Shown here: piece after piece, positions 19,701-33,297 of the stretch | Numbering within the stretch: position 1 is the first letter of the stretch | Layout of the letters: the number at the start of each line of letters is the position of its first letter | DNA from: Hyaloscypha bicolor E | Lineage: Eukaryota; Ascomycota; Leotiomycetes; Helotiales; Hyaloscyphaceae | NCBI RefSeq assembly: GCF_002865645.1 | Contig: NW_020194610.1 | Span: forward strand, 310,001 to 374,000 | Reading direction: 5' to 3' | Length of the DNA stretch: 64,000 bases | The notes under the pieces: model-generated | What the model saw: only the letters and a program-made list of their open reading frames with translations | What the model was told of the DNA's origin: nothing | Database searches by the model: none | Made by a program: the position numbers and the translations under genes

Positions 19701-22700
19701 AGATTTAAATTAAAGATCTAGAAAAAAAATCAAGAATATTAAATATTAATTTCTTTAGTAATAATTTATTTAAAAGCTTCTAGAAATTAAGTATTTCTTA
19801 GAAAATAATTTAGTTAAAGACTTTATTAAAGCTAATTAGGCTCTTTTTACTTTATTAGTTCTTTTTATATAAAAAATAAATAGAGGTTTATATTTCTATA
19901 TTTAATTTCTATTATTTAAATAATATTATCTAAAAGAATTAATATTTTCTTTTACTTATTAATAAGACTTTAAGTTAATTATTTAAGACTAAGATTTATA
20001 TTAAATTAGATATTTACTAAACTTTCTATTATATAGCTATAAATCCGAATTCTTAGAAGCTATTAATATTTTATATTTATTATAGAATATATAAATATAA
20101 TATTCTTTAGAAAGGCTTTATAAATAGCTCGGCTATATATTAATATTATATAAATAATATATTTTTTAAATATCTAAATAACTTTTATATAATATATTTT
20201 AATAATATTTTTATTTATTTAGAGAACCTAATAAAATATAAATAATATATATAAAAAATACTAGACTATTTATATTTTACTAGTTTCTAAATAAATATTA
20301 GAACATCGGAATTTAAAGTTATATATATAAAGTATTTAGGCTTTATTATTTTTATATTTAATATTAAAATAGATTTTAATAAAGTTAAAATAATATATAA
20401 TTAGTAATCTCTAAAAATAATTAAGAATATATAATTCTTTTTTGGCTTTTATAACTTTTATAAATATTTTATTAGAAAATATAAATAGATTACTAGATTT
20501 TTTATTTTATTTATAAAAAAGAATATTTTTTTTTAAATAGTTTAAATAATATTAAAAGGCTTTTATTTATCTAAAAAAAAGCTCTAATTTCTATTCTAGT
20601 TCTATAATATTATAATTTAGATCTATTTATAATAATAGAAATAAATATATTTAAATAAATAATTACTAGTTTATTTTTTTAATAAGATTTAAAAATAAGC
20701 TTTTAATATTTTATAATTTATTTTTCTAAAACTATATTTCTAATAGAACTCAATTATAATATATATAATAAAGATATACTTATTATAATATAAGTATTAG
20801 AAAAATAAAAAACTAAGTTAGAAAGTCTTTAGAATACTTTTTTTAAGATCTATTTTAATTACTATATTTTAGAATATTTTATAATTACTAAAAAGCTTTT
20901 TTTTAATAAACTAAATAAATTAAGTTTTTATTTTATTATTATTTTAAGCTTATATATTATTCTGGAAAATTAAATAAATAAATAAATATTTTATTATAAA
21001 AATAAAATAAAATAAATATTTAAAATTAAATTAAGAAAAAGCTATAAATCCAAGTACTTTTTCTTAAAAATAAGATTAATTCGGAAATTATTTATAACTT
21101 ATAGCTTATAATAATATTATATATAATTGATTTATTTAATCCAGAATTCGGTTCTAAAAATCAAATATATATTAAAGACTTTTTAGAAGTAAATATTTCT
21201 TTAGAAAAAAATATTTTCTTAGAAGCTTTACTAGTAAATTCTATTATAATAGCTCCTATAAAAACACTATTAGAAGCTTTTATTAAGTATAATAATTTAT
21301 AACTTATAAATAAAATCCTATAAAATAATTATATATTATTAGATTTAAAAAAACTATATATAATAATTTAAACTAAAAGTAATATTCAAATATTATAAAA
21401 TAGCTATCTTTTATATTATAAAAAACTTTATATTATAAAAACGAAATAACTTCCGGATTACTTTTATAAATTATTCTAATTTATAAAATATATAATAAAC
21501 TTTTTTTTAGATATTCTAAATATATAAAACTTTATTAGTTATTAAAGAAATAATATTAATTAATATTATAGTAATTATTATACTTATAAGAGATTATATA
21601 TATCCAGAAATAAAAAGCCTAGTTTATTTTATTTTCTTTTAGTTTCTAATTATTTCTAATAATATATTATTATAAATTTTAAAAGCTATTTAAAAAGTAA
21701 ATCGGGTTATAATATAATTATTATATTTATAAATTACTTATTTAAATACCTAATTATAATTCTTATATAAGATATAATTATAGCTAAATAGCTAGTACTT
21801 TTATTTTTATTTTATATAATATATTAAATAAATATTTTAAAAATAATTATATTAAATTAGAAACTTTAATTTATTTTCGATTTTTGAAATAAATTCTATA
21901 TAAGAATTAATATAAAGCTTAAGCTCTTAATAACTAATTATTTCTAAATAAATAAATAAATAGAGATTATTAATTAGTATTTTAATTAGAGATTATATTT
22001 ATATATTAATTATTAATAAGCCTTTTTTTAATATAAAATTATTAGCTAGTTTCTATTTATAACTAAAAAAAGCTATAAGTCTTATATTTCTTTAAGCTAG
22101 AACTCTTTTATTAAAGCTAATTTATCTAAAAAGAAACTAAATAGAAATAAAGCTAAAATATTAATAAATTAATTATATAAATTATTATAATTTATCTAAG
22201 GCTATATAAAATAAATATAGAAATAATATATAATATAAACTAATAAATACTATTATTTAATTAATTTTAAAGTTAGAAATAAAATATAAATTATTATAAA
22301 GTATTAGAAATTTAATTATTTAAGCTAAAAGCTAAAGAACTAAATTAAAGGCTTATTTAAGATTCTAAAATAGTATAATTATTTATTTTTTCTAAAATTA
22401 CTAGAAATTATAAAAATATATCTAGTTTTTTATATAAAAAAGCTAGAATCTTTTACTAAATTAAATAAATCCGGAATTACTTTTATTAATACTAGAGAAT
22501 AGTAAATAAAAATATAGTATTAAATAAGTTATTATAATTAAATTAATAAGAAATAAACTAAAATATAGAATTTAGTAAATTAGTTAGAATAAAAATCTAG
22601 TATAATATCTAGTTTTAGTACTAAATAATAGTTTTCTGGTTTTATAAAGTTTTTATAATAATAATATTAATATATTAGAACTTTTATAAAACTTATAATA

Positions 22701-23190
22701 TTAGCTAGATTATATAAAAAATAATATTTATTTAGAATTATATAGAAATAATAATAAATTCTTCTAAATTATATAATAAAGATATTAGTTTTTTATATAT
22801 AATATTTATATTTAAAATATTAGTTTTATTTTAAAAAGAAATATAATACGAAATTAAATAAATTAAAAGCTTTTATAAAACTTAGAAATAAGCTTATTAT
22901 AAAAAGAGAAATAATATTATAATTTCTAGATATTTAATATCTAAGATATTTTACTAAATATTTAATATTTTCTAAATATATATAATATAATTACCTTATT
23001 AGAAAAGTATATTCGAAATATATTAGAAATATTTAGAAAACTAGCTTTTTCGAGACTAGTATATTATAAGATATATATACTTTTTTATAGTTTCTTATAT
23101 TCTAGTTTTATTTTTCTTAACTTTAAATTATTTTTATAAAAAACCTTTTATTTTATTTTCTAAGTCTAGAATACTATATTTATAATAAAA
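16722..23190 (+). mobile_element. Ty3/gypsy LTR retrotransposon, RIP-degraded
   Basis: 5' LTR at ~16722-16990 and 3' LTR at ~22915-23190 are alike, with a purine tract (AAAAAGAGAAATAA) just before the 3' LTR. Between them the plus strand reads as gag-pol in order once C-to-T and G-to-A changes are allowed for. A gag zinc knuckle lies at ~18515-18570 (Cys/His positions now Tyr), a protease site with LINTRAN for the usual Asp-Thr-Gly-Ala at ~18845, reverse transcriptase at ~19990-20245 with YFNNIFIYLEN where YLDDILIYSEN is typical, and an integrase zinc finger at ~21400-21640. Stops are mostly TAG or TAA as expected from CAG, TGG and CAA codons. No part can be functional. Confidence 0.75.
22915..23190 (+). 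repeat. 3' LTR of the gypsy element (R2)
   Basis: Matches 16722-16990 and 16247-16513 across ~270 bp, including ATATTAGAAATATTTAGAAAAC, TATATTCTAGTTTT and the end AATACTATATTTATAATA. Differences between the copies are almost all transitions, consistent with RIP after insertion. Confidence 0.65.
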
Positions 23191-23199
23191 GGCTATAGT

Positions 23200-26100
23200 T
23201 TTTTATATATAACTTTTCTTTTATATAATATTTTTTATTTTATATATTTATTTTTTATTTTATTTATATTTAAAAATATTTATTAGTTTTAATTTTATTA
23301 TAAAATTAGTAGAATTTAATTCTTTTTTAATCTATTTAACTTTTATAATTTCTTATTATTTATATATTTAATAAAAATATATTATATTAGTTATTAAATA
23401 TTTCTTTAAAATAATAATTAATTTAATAAAATATTTATATAATAATTTCGAATTTATATAAATTATTAATAATAATTCTATTTTTAATATTTTATTAATT
23501 ATAGATTTAATTAAAATACTTATATTAAAGCTATAAACTATATTATAAAATTCTAAAACTAGAATATTTCTAGTAATTCTTTTATATTTAATAAAGAATT
23601 AATAAATAATATTAATATATTTAGTTTTATTTATTAGAACTAGAATATATTTAATTTAAAAAAAGAGATTTTTATTATTTATAAATAAAGTATTTATAAA
23701 AATAATTAAATATATAAACTTTTTTATTAGTTTTATAAATTTTAGTTTTTTAATAATATTTTTAATTTATTATTAAATATCTTTATATTAGTTTTCGAGA
23801 ATTTAATATTTTAATTAGTAATTAATAAGTTATATAAAGCTTCTAATTAATAAATTAATATAATATATACTTTTCTAATATATTAGATAATATATTAGTT
23901 TTAATAAAAAGATTTTAATAAATAATACTTTTATTATTTATAATAATAGTATTTTTTATAAAAATAATTTAAAGATTATTATATTAGTATTTTTATATAA
24001 AAGTAATTCTAATAATATTTATATAAATAATACTTTTATTAAATTTAAAATTATAATTAAAAATAAAATATCTATAATTTTTAGCTAAAAAACTTAATTT
24101 TTTAGGGCTTTAATTATTTTATTTTTATAATATTATTAGTTTTAATAAATAAAGTATTATTAGTTTAAAAACTAATAATTTCGAAAAGTTATTTTTTAAA
24201 AAAAACTAAAAGTTATAAATCAATTATTTTATAAAAAGCTTATTAATATAATAGAAATAATAGATTTCAAATTAATAATTTCTAGTTTCTAATATATTAT
24301 ATAATAGTTTTATAACTTTTAAAATAGAATTATTTTTTAGATTTAGCTTTTTAATAAGCTTATAATATAAATTAATATAAAAATTATAATTAAATATAAT
24401 TTTATAATATTTATTATTATTATAATAATACTAAAAATAATTCTCTAACTAATATATTAAATAATAAATAATTATATTAATATTATATATTTCTTATTAT
24501 TATATATTTTTAATATTATTATAAGTTTAGATAACTAGTTTTAATTTCTTAAACTTTTTTTCTATATTTTTTTTTTTAAATATTTAAAATCTAGAAATAA
24601 TTTTAAATATATATTCTTTTTAAAAAAACTAGTAATTTTAATATTTAAAATTAAATAGAAAATAATATTATTATATAATAAAGCTAATATATATTTCTTT
24701 TTATTAATAGCTACTAGCTTATATAATTTATTTTAATTATTAAATTAATTAATTTTTTTTTATATTATATAAAAATATTCGAATTTAAAAAAAAGTTTAT
24801 AAATATTAATAATATTAGAACTATTTTAGGTATTTAGAATATTTATAATCTAATATCTAGTTTAAAGCTTTTAAATTTCTATTATTACTTTTTTAAATAT
24901 TACTAATTATTATAATATAATTAATAATAAAATATTATAAATTAAAAAATTTAAAATAATATTATTAGGTTTTATAGAATTATTAATAGTTTTAAAAGCT
25001 ATTTAAAATATAGTATTTTTATTAATTTTAATTATAATAATATATTAAATTATAATAGTATTTTATAATTTTAATAAAATTATAAACTTTTATAAAAAAT
25101 AATTTTAATTTTAATTTCTATAATATTTATAAGTTAAATAAACTTCTTATTAATAAACTATTTTCTAGTATTTATTATAATTTAATTAAAAAAATCTAAA
25201 TAAATATTAATTTAATATTATTTTAAAATATTTCAAATATATAAAATATTAATATTTTAAAACTATTAACTAATTTAATATTAAGGACTTTTATTAATAA
25301 TATAAAATATAAATTTACTAAAAATATAAATCTTTTTAATAATAATAAAATAATTAAAACTAATACTATTTTTTAAATTAAATTTAAATTATTTTAATAA
25401 TTATTCGAATTTCTAATATTATTTATAATATTTTATAAAATATTTAAAAGCTTTTATATTAATATTATAGCTTATTTATTCTAGTATATTTCGGAGTTTA
25501 TTAATAAATAAATAATTAATTAAAATAATAATATAAATATTATAATTTAATTTTTATAAAAAAGTAAAAATTATAAATAAAGAATTCGAAAATAAAGCTT
25601 TATAATATAATATTTTAAAATAAGAAAAAGTACTTAAAATATTATATTATAAATATAAAGTATTTAGTAAAAATAATAAAATAATTAGTAAAATTATTAA
25701 ATTAAATTCCTAGCTTATTTATATTAATTAAGCTAAATAGAAATAAAATTTTTATAAATATAATATAAAATTATATTTATCTAATTAGTATTTTTATTAT
25801 TATAAATCTAATAAAAAATATAAATTAAATATTAAAATAAATATTAATTTAATTTTTAAAAGTTTTATTAAATTAGATATTATTATTAATATATTATAAA
25901 ACTTAAAATTAGTTAAGAATCTAAAAGCTCTATTATTAATTATAATTTTATAAAAGTAATAAATATTATATTTTAATATATTATTAATTATTAATATTTA
26001 AATATTTTTTATTTATTTAATAAGTTTTAAAATATAGTTTTTATTTATTATTTAATATATAAAAAAAATAAAAATAAAATTATTTATAAAAATATTAGTT

Positions 26101-27400
26101 ATAAAAGAAATAGAAATAAAAGTAATAAAAATAACTAAAACTCTTTTAATAAAAATAAAATAGAAATTTAAATAATATTTTTATTTTTTTAATTTTATTA
26201 ATAAAGCTTTAAAAATATTATTTTCTAATTTATTTTCTTTTTTTTTTAATTTTAGTAATATATTATATATAGATATTATTAAAGTATTTATTAAAGTTAT
26301 AGGAATTTCGAAATCTAAATTAGTAAATATTTCTATTCTTGAATTATATTTTCTTAGTTTTTTATTTCTCTAATATATATTTCTATAAATAGTATTTAAA
26401 TTTCTTATATATAAAATATAATTTCGAAATATAATTATTATAATTATAGAACTTAAAATAGTTATTATAAATTCTAAAGTTATAACTAGATCTATATTAA
26501 TAATTTCCGGATAAATAATAACTTAAAGAATTTTAAGAATAATATTATTAATTAATAAAAAGAATTTTAGTATTAATTTATTATTTCTTTTTATAAGTAA
26601 TAATAAATAATTAGAACTTATTAATAAATTAATTAAAATTAGAAAGAGAATCCGAAACTATATATTAATATACTAATATATTTTAATAAAAAATAATAAT
26701 TTTATTATATAAGAATTCGATATTTTATAAAATAAGTATTAGTTTATATTATAATTTATATAAGTTACTAATTAGTAACTAGATAAGTTTAAATATTTTT
26801 TTTTTATAATATTAAATTATTATAATTACTATTATAATAATATTTTATTTATCTAAGTTTTAATATTAGAAACTAAGGCTTTTAAAAAAGCTATAAATAT
26901 TTATATAAGCCTTTTTATATATATATTAAGAGAACTAGTTATTATAAAAGTAATCTAATACTATTTTCTTTAATATAATAAGAAAAGCTTTTATTAATAT
27001 TTCTTATAAAAGCTTTATATATTAGTAAATACTAAAAAAAAAAGGTTTTAATTAAAACTATTATTAGTTCTATTATATTTCTATATTTTAATATATATTT
27101 TTATTATTTTTTTAATTAGTTTTATAATAAAAAAGCTAGCTAAAAAGCTATTTAAAAATAATAGAAATAATAAAAAATTATTAGTTTTAGCTTTTTATAG
27201 TCTAATACTAATAAAAGTAATTATAAATAATAAAAGAATAATAAATAATAAAGAAATATAAATAATAATTAGTTTAATATATTAATTTCTTATAATATTA
27301 TTATTTAGGAATATATATAATAAAATAATAAGGCCTATTTTAAAGTTTTATTTAATAATAATAATATTATTAATAATTTAGATATATTATTTTTCTTTTT
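23200..27400 (-). mobile_element. Ty1/copia-type remnant, minus strand
   Basis: On the minus strand, ~23500 down to 23290 reads YINSKLLYKYFIKL, then KKYLIT, then EIIKVK, a stop where Trp is expected, and IKKELNSTNF. This follows the order of the C-terminal RNase H domain of fungal copia pol (Tyr-Thr-Asp-Ser-Lys-Ser-Leu-Tyr; Glu-Ile...Lys-Trp-Ile; Asn-Pro-Ala-Asp). The rest of the element should lie at higher coordinates up to ~27.4 kb, but I could not confirm other domains or LTRs there, so the extent is a guess. Confidence 0.5.
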
Positions 27401-27479
27401 AAATTGTATTAACTAAAGACTATATAATAATAAAGTAATTATAATTATATTTAATATAAATATTATTATATTATAAAAT

Positions 27480-28625
27480 AGCTTATAATTAATATAATAT
27501 ATATTAATCTAGTTAATTAAATATTTTAAAATCGAAATTACTAAAAAAGTTTTTAAATAATATCTAGAAATTCTTATTAATTAACTTTTTTATTTTATAT
27601 TAGAATAATCTAATATTAAAATAATTCAGGATTTCTTTATAATTAGAATTAGCTAGGTTAATACTATTCTTTTATTTCTTTATTTACTTATATTTATTCT
27701 AAAGATTTATTATTCTAAATCTTTAAAACTAAACTCTTTCTAATATATATATATATATAATTTATAATAAAAGAAATTCGAGAATAAAGTAATTTATAAT
27801 AAATTTATAAAAAAAGTTTAATAATAAAAGTATCTAGATATCTAGTTTAAATATTAGATATCTAATTTAAATACTAGATATCTAATTTAAATATCTTATT
27901 AAAATATTAAGAATATTAAAATAAATATTTTGCTTTTAAGTATTTTATTTATAATAAGAAATTTAGAAAATAAAATATTATAATTCCGAAAAAATCTAAA
28001 GTTTAAAGAACTTAATTTAATAATAAAATTAAAGTAATAATTAAAAAGCTTTAAAAATATATATAAAATATATATTTTAGAAAAAGAATTTTATAAATAT
28101 AAATATTATATAAATAAAAAAAATAGTTTCTAAAAAAATAATTTTAGAAATAAAAGAAATTAGTTTTAAAAAATAATAAAAGTTAAATAAATAAATAAAT
28201 AAATAATTATTTATTTATTAATTAGTAAGAACTAGAATTTTTTTTAGGCTATTAGATACTTTTTTATAGAATTAATAAATAATTCCCTTTTTTAATATAG
28301 CTAGATTAATATTACTAAAGGCTATTAAATACTTTTTTTAATATAATTATTTTATTTCTAATTTATAAATATTAACTAATTAGTATTAGTTTACTAGTAA
28401 TATATAATACTATTATATAATTATAAAATATTATTTTATAAAATTAGTAAAATTATTATTTAGAAATAGGAATTATAATATTATAATATTAATATATAAT
28501 TTCTAAATTTATTAAACCTAAAAGAATCTAGTTTACTAGTTAAGTTATTTATATAATATAAGATTATATAATTATTATTTATTATTTATATTTTATTATT
28601 TCTAATTATTTTTATATTATATAAT
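27480..28625 (+). mobile_element. R1-bearing retroelement 3' portion, second copy
   Basis: Collinear with 1-1270: shared stretches include AATATATATTAATCTAG at the left, repeated CTAGATATCTA motifs, AATTAGTAAGAACTAGA and the segment around ATACTTTTTTATAGAATTAATAA, then R1 copy 3 at 28383-28625. It is more heavily RIP-degraded than the copy at the window start. Confidence 0.6.
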
Positions 28626-30800
28626 TATTAATTTTTATATTTTTTAATTAATTAATTATTTTATTTCTAATATATTTCTTTTAATTCTTTATTTATTTCT
28701 AATTTTATATATATTTTATTAATATATTTATAAGTAAATAAAATATTATTTTAATATTATTATTTCAAAAATTTATTTATTTAATATTTAGTTTTTATTT
28801 TTTCTAATAACTAAAAAGCTTATTAAGAGAAATAATAAGAAAATTCTTATTACTAAAAAATATATAAATATTAGATAATAGTTTTAAAATTCTAATATTT
28901 TATTTTCTAATAAAACTAAAATAAAGAAATATTATTAAACTAATATTAAATATAAATTCTATTTATATAAGCTTTAGAATAATTAAATATATTATAAAAA
29001 GTATTATAATATTTATTATAATAAGATTTTTCTAATTTAATATATTTTTTATTATAATAATATTTTTAAAATTTTAATTATTATTTATAAGAAATTAATA
29101 TATATAAATAAATATTTCTTTAAAACTACTAATTTTTATATTAATTATATAATAACTTTTAATATTATATTTAAATATATAAAATGTTTTTATTATAGCT
29201 TATTTTATAATAATTATATTTATTATAATATAAAAATAATATTTATTTAATTTTATTTTTTCTAGCTAATATATAATTCCGGATTTAATAGATTTTTATA
29301 TAAGTATTTTCTAAATTATATAATTTATTTTTGTTTTAGTTTTTTTTATATTTTATATTTTTTTAAGCTTTTTTTATAATCTTTATAATTTTCGCGATTT
29401 TTATAAAAATTATAAAAATTATAATTTTTATTTATATTATTTATTAATATTATTATAATATAATTTAAATAAAAAATATATATAAATTTAATAATTAAAA
29501 TATTATTTTTCTAAGTTTATTTAAAATTATAAACTTAAAACTAAAATTATAAATAAAGCTATAAATAAGCTTATTAAATAATTAAATAATAATAAATATA
29601 TTATTATTTTAGCCTATAATAATAGAAGTAAATTTAAAGAAAAAATAATTAAAATTTATAAAAATAAAAAATAAAAAATATTTATAAATAAATTTATTAT
29701 TTCTAATTTCAAAATTTTATTAAAATTATTAATTAAATTTTTAAGAATAATTATAGGCTATATAAGTAAATATTAGTATTTAATCTTAAATATAATTAAT
29801 ATTATAGCTATATTTTATAAAGTCTAGTTTAAATAAAAGCTATTTACTAATTTCCTAAATTATAAAGAAAGTATTTATTATATATATATAGTTTTAAAAG
29901 AAAAAGAAATTAATATTAATAAAAATAATATTTTTAAAAAAAAGAAAAAAGAAAGAAAATAGCTTATTTATTAATAAGAAAATAAAATAAAACAAAATAG
30001 TAAAAGAAATAATTTTATTTAAACTAACTAAAAGAATTATAAAATATATAAAGAAATAATAAAAGAAAATAATAAAGAAAGCTAATATTAAAGCTTTTAA
30101 ATATAATATTTAGAAAATTATAATTCTATAGATTTTAAAGTAATATTAATTTAGTATAGAAATAGCTCGAATTCTAATAAGAATTCTAAAAAAGATTTTG
30201 AAAATATATAATTTATAAAAATATATTTTTAGCTAAAGCTAATTAAAAATAAAGTTACTAATTAATTATTAAATATAATAAGCTTCTAATATTCTAGTTA
30301 TATAATACTTTTAATAAAGTTATTTTATAATTAATTTATTCTAATTTGCCTATTATTAGTATAGCTTATAAAAAAAACAAAATTATTTTTTCTAAAATAA
30401 TAATAAAGGAAAATAATCGGGATTTAATTTTATTAATTTAAAAGACTAGAAAAGTATTTAAAAGAATAAAGAAAAGAATAGCTATTAAATAAATATATTA
30501 GAATAAAACTAGAAAAAAGAAATTAAATAAATAAATAAATATAAAAATATTAAAAAATATTAGAATAATTATAAAAGTATTTAAATAAAATAGAAGATAT
30601 ATATAATAAAACTTAATTTAGATAAAATATATTAATATATATTACTTTTACTATTTCTAAAACCTTAATATTATTTAATTAGATAATTAAAATCCTAATT
30701 AATTAATTAAAATCTATTATAAAACCCGAATTATAATTTCTTTTTATTAATTAATTAGGTATTATAATTAATTAATTACTTACTTATATTAATAAACGAG
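28626..30800. mobile_element. Unassigned degraded element, possibly hAT-like
   Basis: Heavily degraded. At ~29760-29850 the plus strand reads KYQYLILN...AIFYKVQFKQK if TAG is taken as a decayed CAG, or Trp for TGG. This faintly resembles the region of fungal hAT transposases with a Lys-Tyr-Tyr-x-Leu...Ala-Ala...Lys-Trp pattern. That would fit the hAT-like ends of the block, but the resemblance is weak and no dimerisation domain was found. Short inverted ATTAATTA motifs cluster at ~30670-30790. Confidence 0.2.
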
Positions 30801-31470
30801 AAATATTAAATTTAATGAAAAAAATTTAAGTTATAATTAAAAAGCTTTAAAATTATATATAAAATATATATTTTAAAAAAAGAGTTTTATAAATATAAGT
30901 ATTATATAAATAGAAGAAATAGTTTTTAAGAAAATAGTCTTAAAACTAAAAGAAATTAGTTTTAAAAAATTATAGAAATTAAATAAATAAATAAGTAATT
31001 AAATAAATAATTATTTATTAATTAATAAATACTAATATTTTTTCTTTAGATTATTAAATACTTTTCTGAAATTAATAATAGTTTTCTTTTTTAACTAGAA
31101 ATAAATTATTTATTTTAGGCTATTAAATACTTTTTTAATTAGCTAAATCTTTCTTTAATTTATAAATACTAACTAATTAGTATTAGTTTACTAGTAATAT
31201 ATAATATTATTATATAAATATAAAATACTAGTTATATTAAATTAGTAAAGTTATTTTTTAGAAATAGAAATTATAATATTATAATATTAATATATAATTT
31301 TTAAATTTATTAAATCTAATAAAGTCTAATTTACTAATTAAGTTATTTATAAAATATAAAATTATATAATTATATCTTATATTTTATATTTTATTACTTA
31401 TATTTTATATTTTATATTTTATAATTATATATATAATTCCTAAAAAAAAAAATTATATTAATAATAATTA
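30801..31470 (+). mobile_element. R1-bearing retroelement 3' portion, third copy
   Basis: Collinear with about 500-1270 and 28020-28625, ending in R1 copy 4 (about 31190-31470). Almost all remaining C and G are lost, including in the TATCC tandem part, which is now TATTTTATATTTTATA. Confidence 0.55.
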
Positions 31471-33189
31471 AAAAAATTAAAATTAAAATTAAAATTAGTT
31501 AAAGTATTTTTTAAATTAAATTAATATTTCTATTATTATATAATTATAATTTTCTTAAATTCTTTAAAAAAATAAAATATAAATTATATAAAAAGCCTTT
31601 TTTAATTCTTTTTTATAAATAAATTTTTAAAAAACTAAAAAAAAATATATATATATATATAATAATAAAAGTATAATATAAATTTCTTTTAATAAAATAT
31701 TATTAAAATTATAATTAAATATTTTAAAAAAATATAGAAATTAAATAAATAAAATAGTTATTATAATTATTTAATTTTTATATTAAAATATATAATTAAA
31801 AATATAAATTAAATAAATAGTTTTAATTTAAATCTATTTAAATTTATTATTATTTAATAAAGCCTTAAAATAATTTTAATATTTATTAAAAAAAAACTTT
31901 TATTAAAAATAGAAATAATTTATAAAATATTATTTATTATTTATTATAAATAAGTTATATTTTTATAAAAAGTTTATTTTTAAACCTAATTTATTTTTAA
32001 TATTTAATTCGAATTTCTTTTATTAAATAGCTAATTAAATAATTATTATTTAAGCTAATAAATATTTCTTTTTAAAAAAAGTTATTAATATAAAAAACTA
32101 TTTTATAATTTGTTTTAAATTTATAAATTAAAAATATATATAATTTAATATATATATATATATTTATTATAATATAATATTTTTTAAAGGTTTTTAGCTT
32201 TCTTTTAGTTATTATAATTAGAGTTTTATTATAATTTATATATTTTTTTTATTTAGCTTTAAATAAAAATTTAGAAAATAATAAAAAATAAAAAATATAT
32301 ATAAAATATATAATATAATAGCTTTTTATAATTTTCAATTTATAATTATAATATAATATTTAAAAGCTATTTTTAATATAATAAAGATATAATTTTATTA
32401 AATATTAATATTAATAATATTTAAATATATTATAAAATATAATTTATTTAAAATATAATAATTTATAAATAATAAGATTTCTAATAGTCTTTAATATTAT
32501 AATTTTATTTTAATTAAATTATTTAATTTTATTAAATAAGCTATAAGTATTTTTATAATTAAGTTATTTATATTAGTTATATAATTAATTAAACTTTATT
32601 TTTCTTTAAATTTTATAAATGAATTATAAAAAAGATATTAAATTCAAATAATAATTATAAATATAAAATATTATTTTATATAAATAATAAATATAAATAT
32701 TATTAGAAATTAAAACTATTTAAAAGAAAGCTTAAAAGTTTTTAATAGCTATAATATATAATTTCTTTATAAAAATAGCTAGTTTTAGTAAAATAAATAT
32801 TAATAAATCTCATAAATTATAATTATAAAATAATTTAAAATTGCTTTTATATTTTTATATTTTATAAATTTAAAAAAAATTATTTGAGTTTTAAGTAAAT
32901 TCCAAAACTTATAAAGAAATATAATTAATAATAATTATCTCTTTTTTTTCCCTAATATATTAAGAAATAATAAATTAAATATTAAAGAAATATATTTATT
33001 TATTTAATATTTTCTTATATAAAATAAATTTTAGAAACTTTATTTATATTATTTTAAGATATTAAATTCGTATTTTAGAAATTAAAGCAAAATTTTAATA
33101 TAATAATTAATAATTAATAAAAGATTTTATATATAAAGAAAAAAAATATTAAGCTAATTAAGCTAAATAGATTTTATTTTTTTTACGTT
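31471..33189. other. AT-rich RIP-type sequence, no gene seen
   Basis: Nearly pure A/T. No protein motif or frame is supported on either strand. It is probably the inner part of the outer transposon's right arm. Confidence 0.45.
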
Positions 33190-33297
33190 ATATAAAACTA
33201 AAGTTTAATTAAATCGAATATTTAATCGAATATTTAATTTTTTGCTCGAATTGAACTTATTAATAATTCGATTTTATTCGAATTAATAAGAGCCCTA
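33190..33297 (-). repeat. Right terminal inverted repeat of the block
   Basis: Inverse of 13426-13545. It ends GAATTAATAAGAGCCCTA and contains two TCGAATATTTAAT units. The next base begins normal-GC DNA. Confidence 0.5.

Larger units (their letters stand above)
13426..33297. mobile_element. ~19.9-kb nested, RIP-degraded transposon block between the Tc genes
   Basis: Its edges are sharp changes in base composition. The outermost ~110 bp at each side are imperfect inverted repeats: the left end begins CAGTTTTTATTAAATT and the right end, read on the minus strand, begins TAGGGCTCTTATTAATT. Both then carry GAATTATTA, several TCGAAT/TCGATT motifs and TTTAATTAAACTTT in the same order. This suggests an outer DNA transposon that later received nested retroelements. 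The 8 bases outside the ends (TATATAAA and CATACGTG) match at 7 of 8 positions if C-to-T and G-to-A changes are allowed, which is only weak evidence for a hAT-like 8-bp target duplication. No intact gene lies inside. Confidence 0.6.

Noticed and set aside
23200..27400. LINE (Tad-type) element
   Set aside because: No LINE motif could be read, while the minus-strand C-terminal part follows copia RNase H order.
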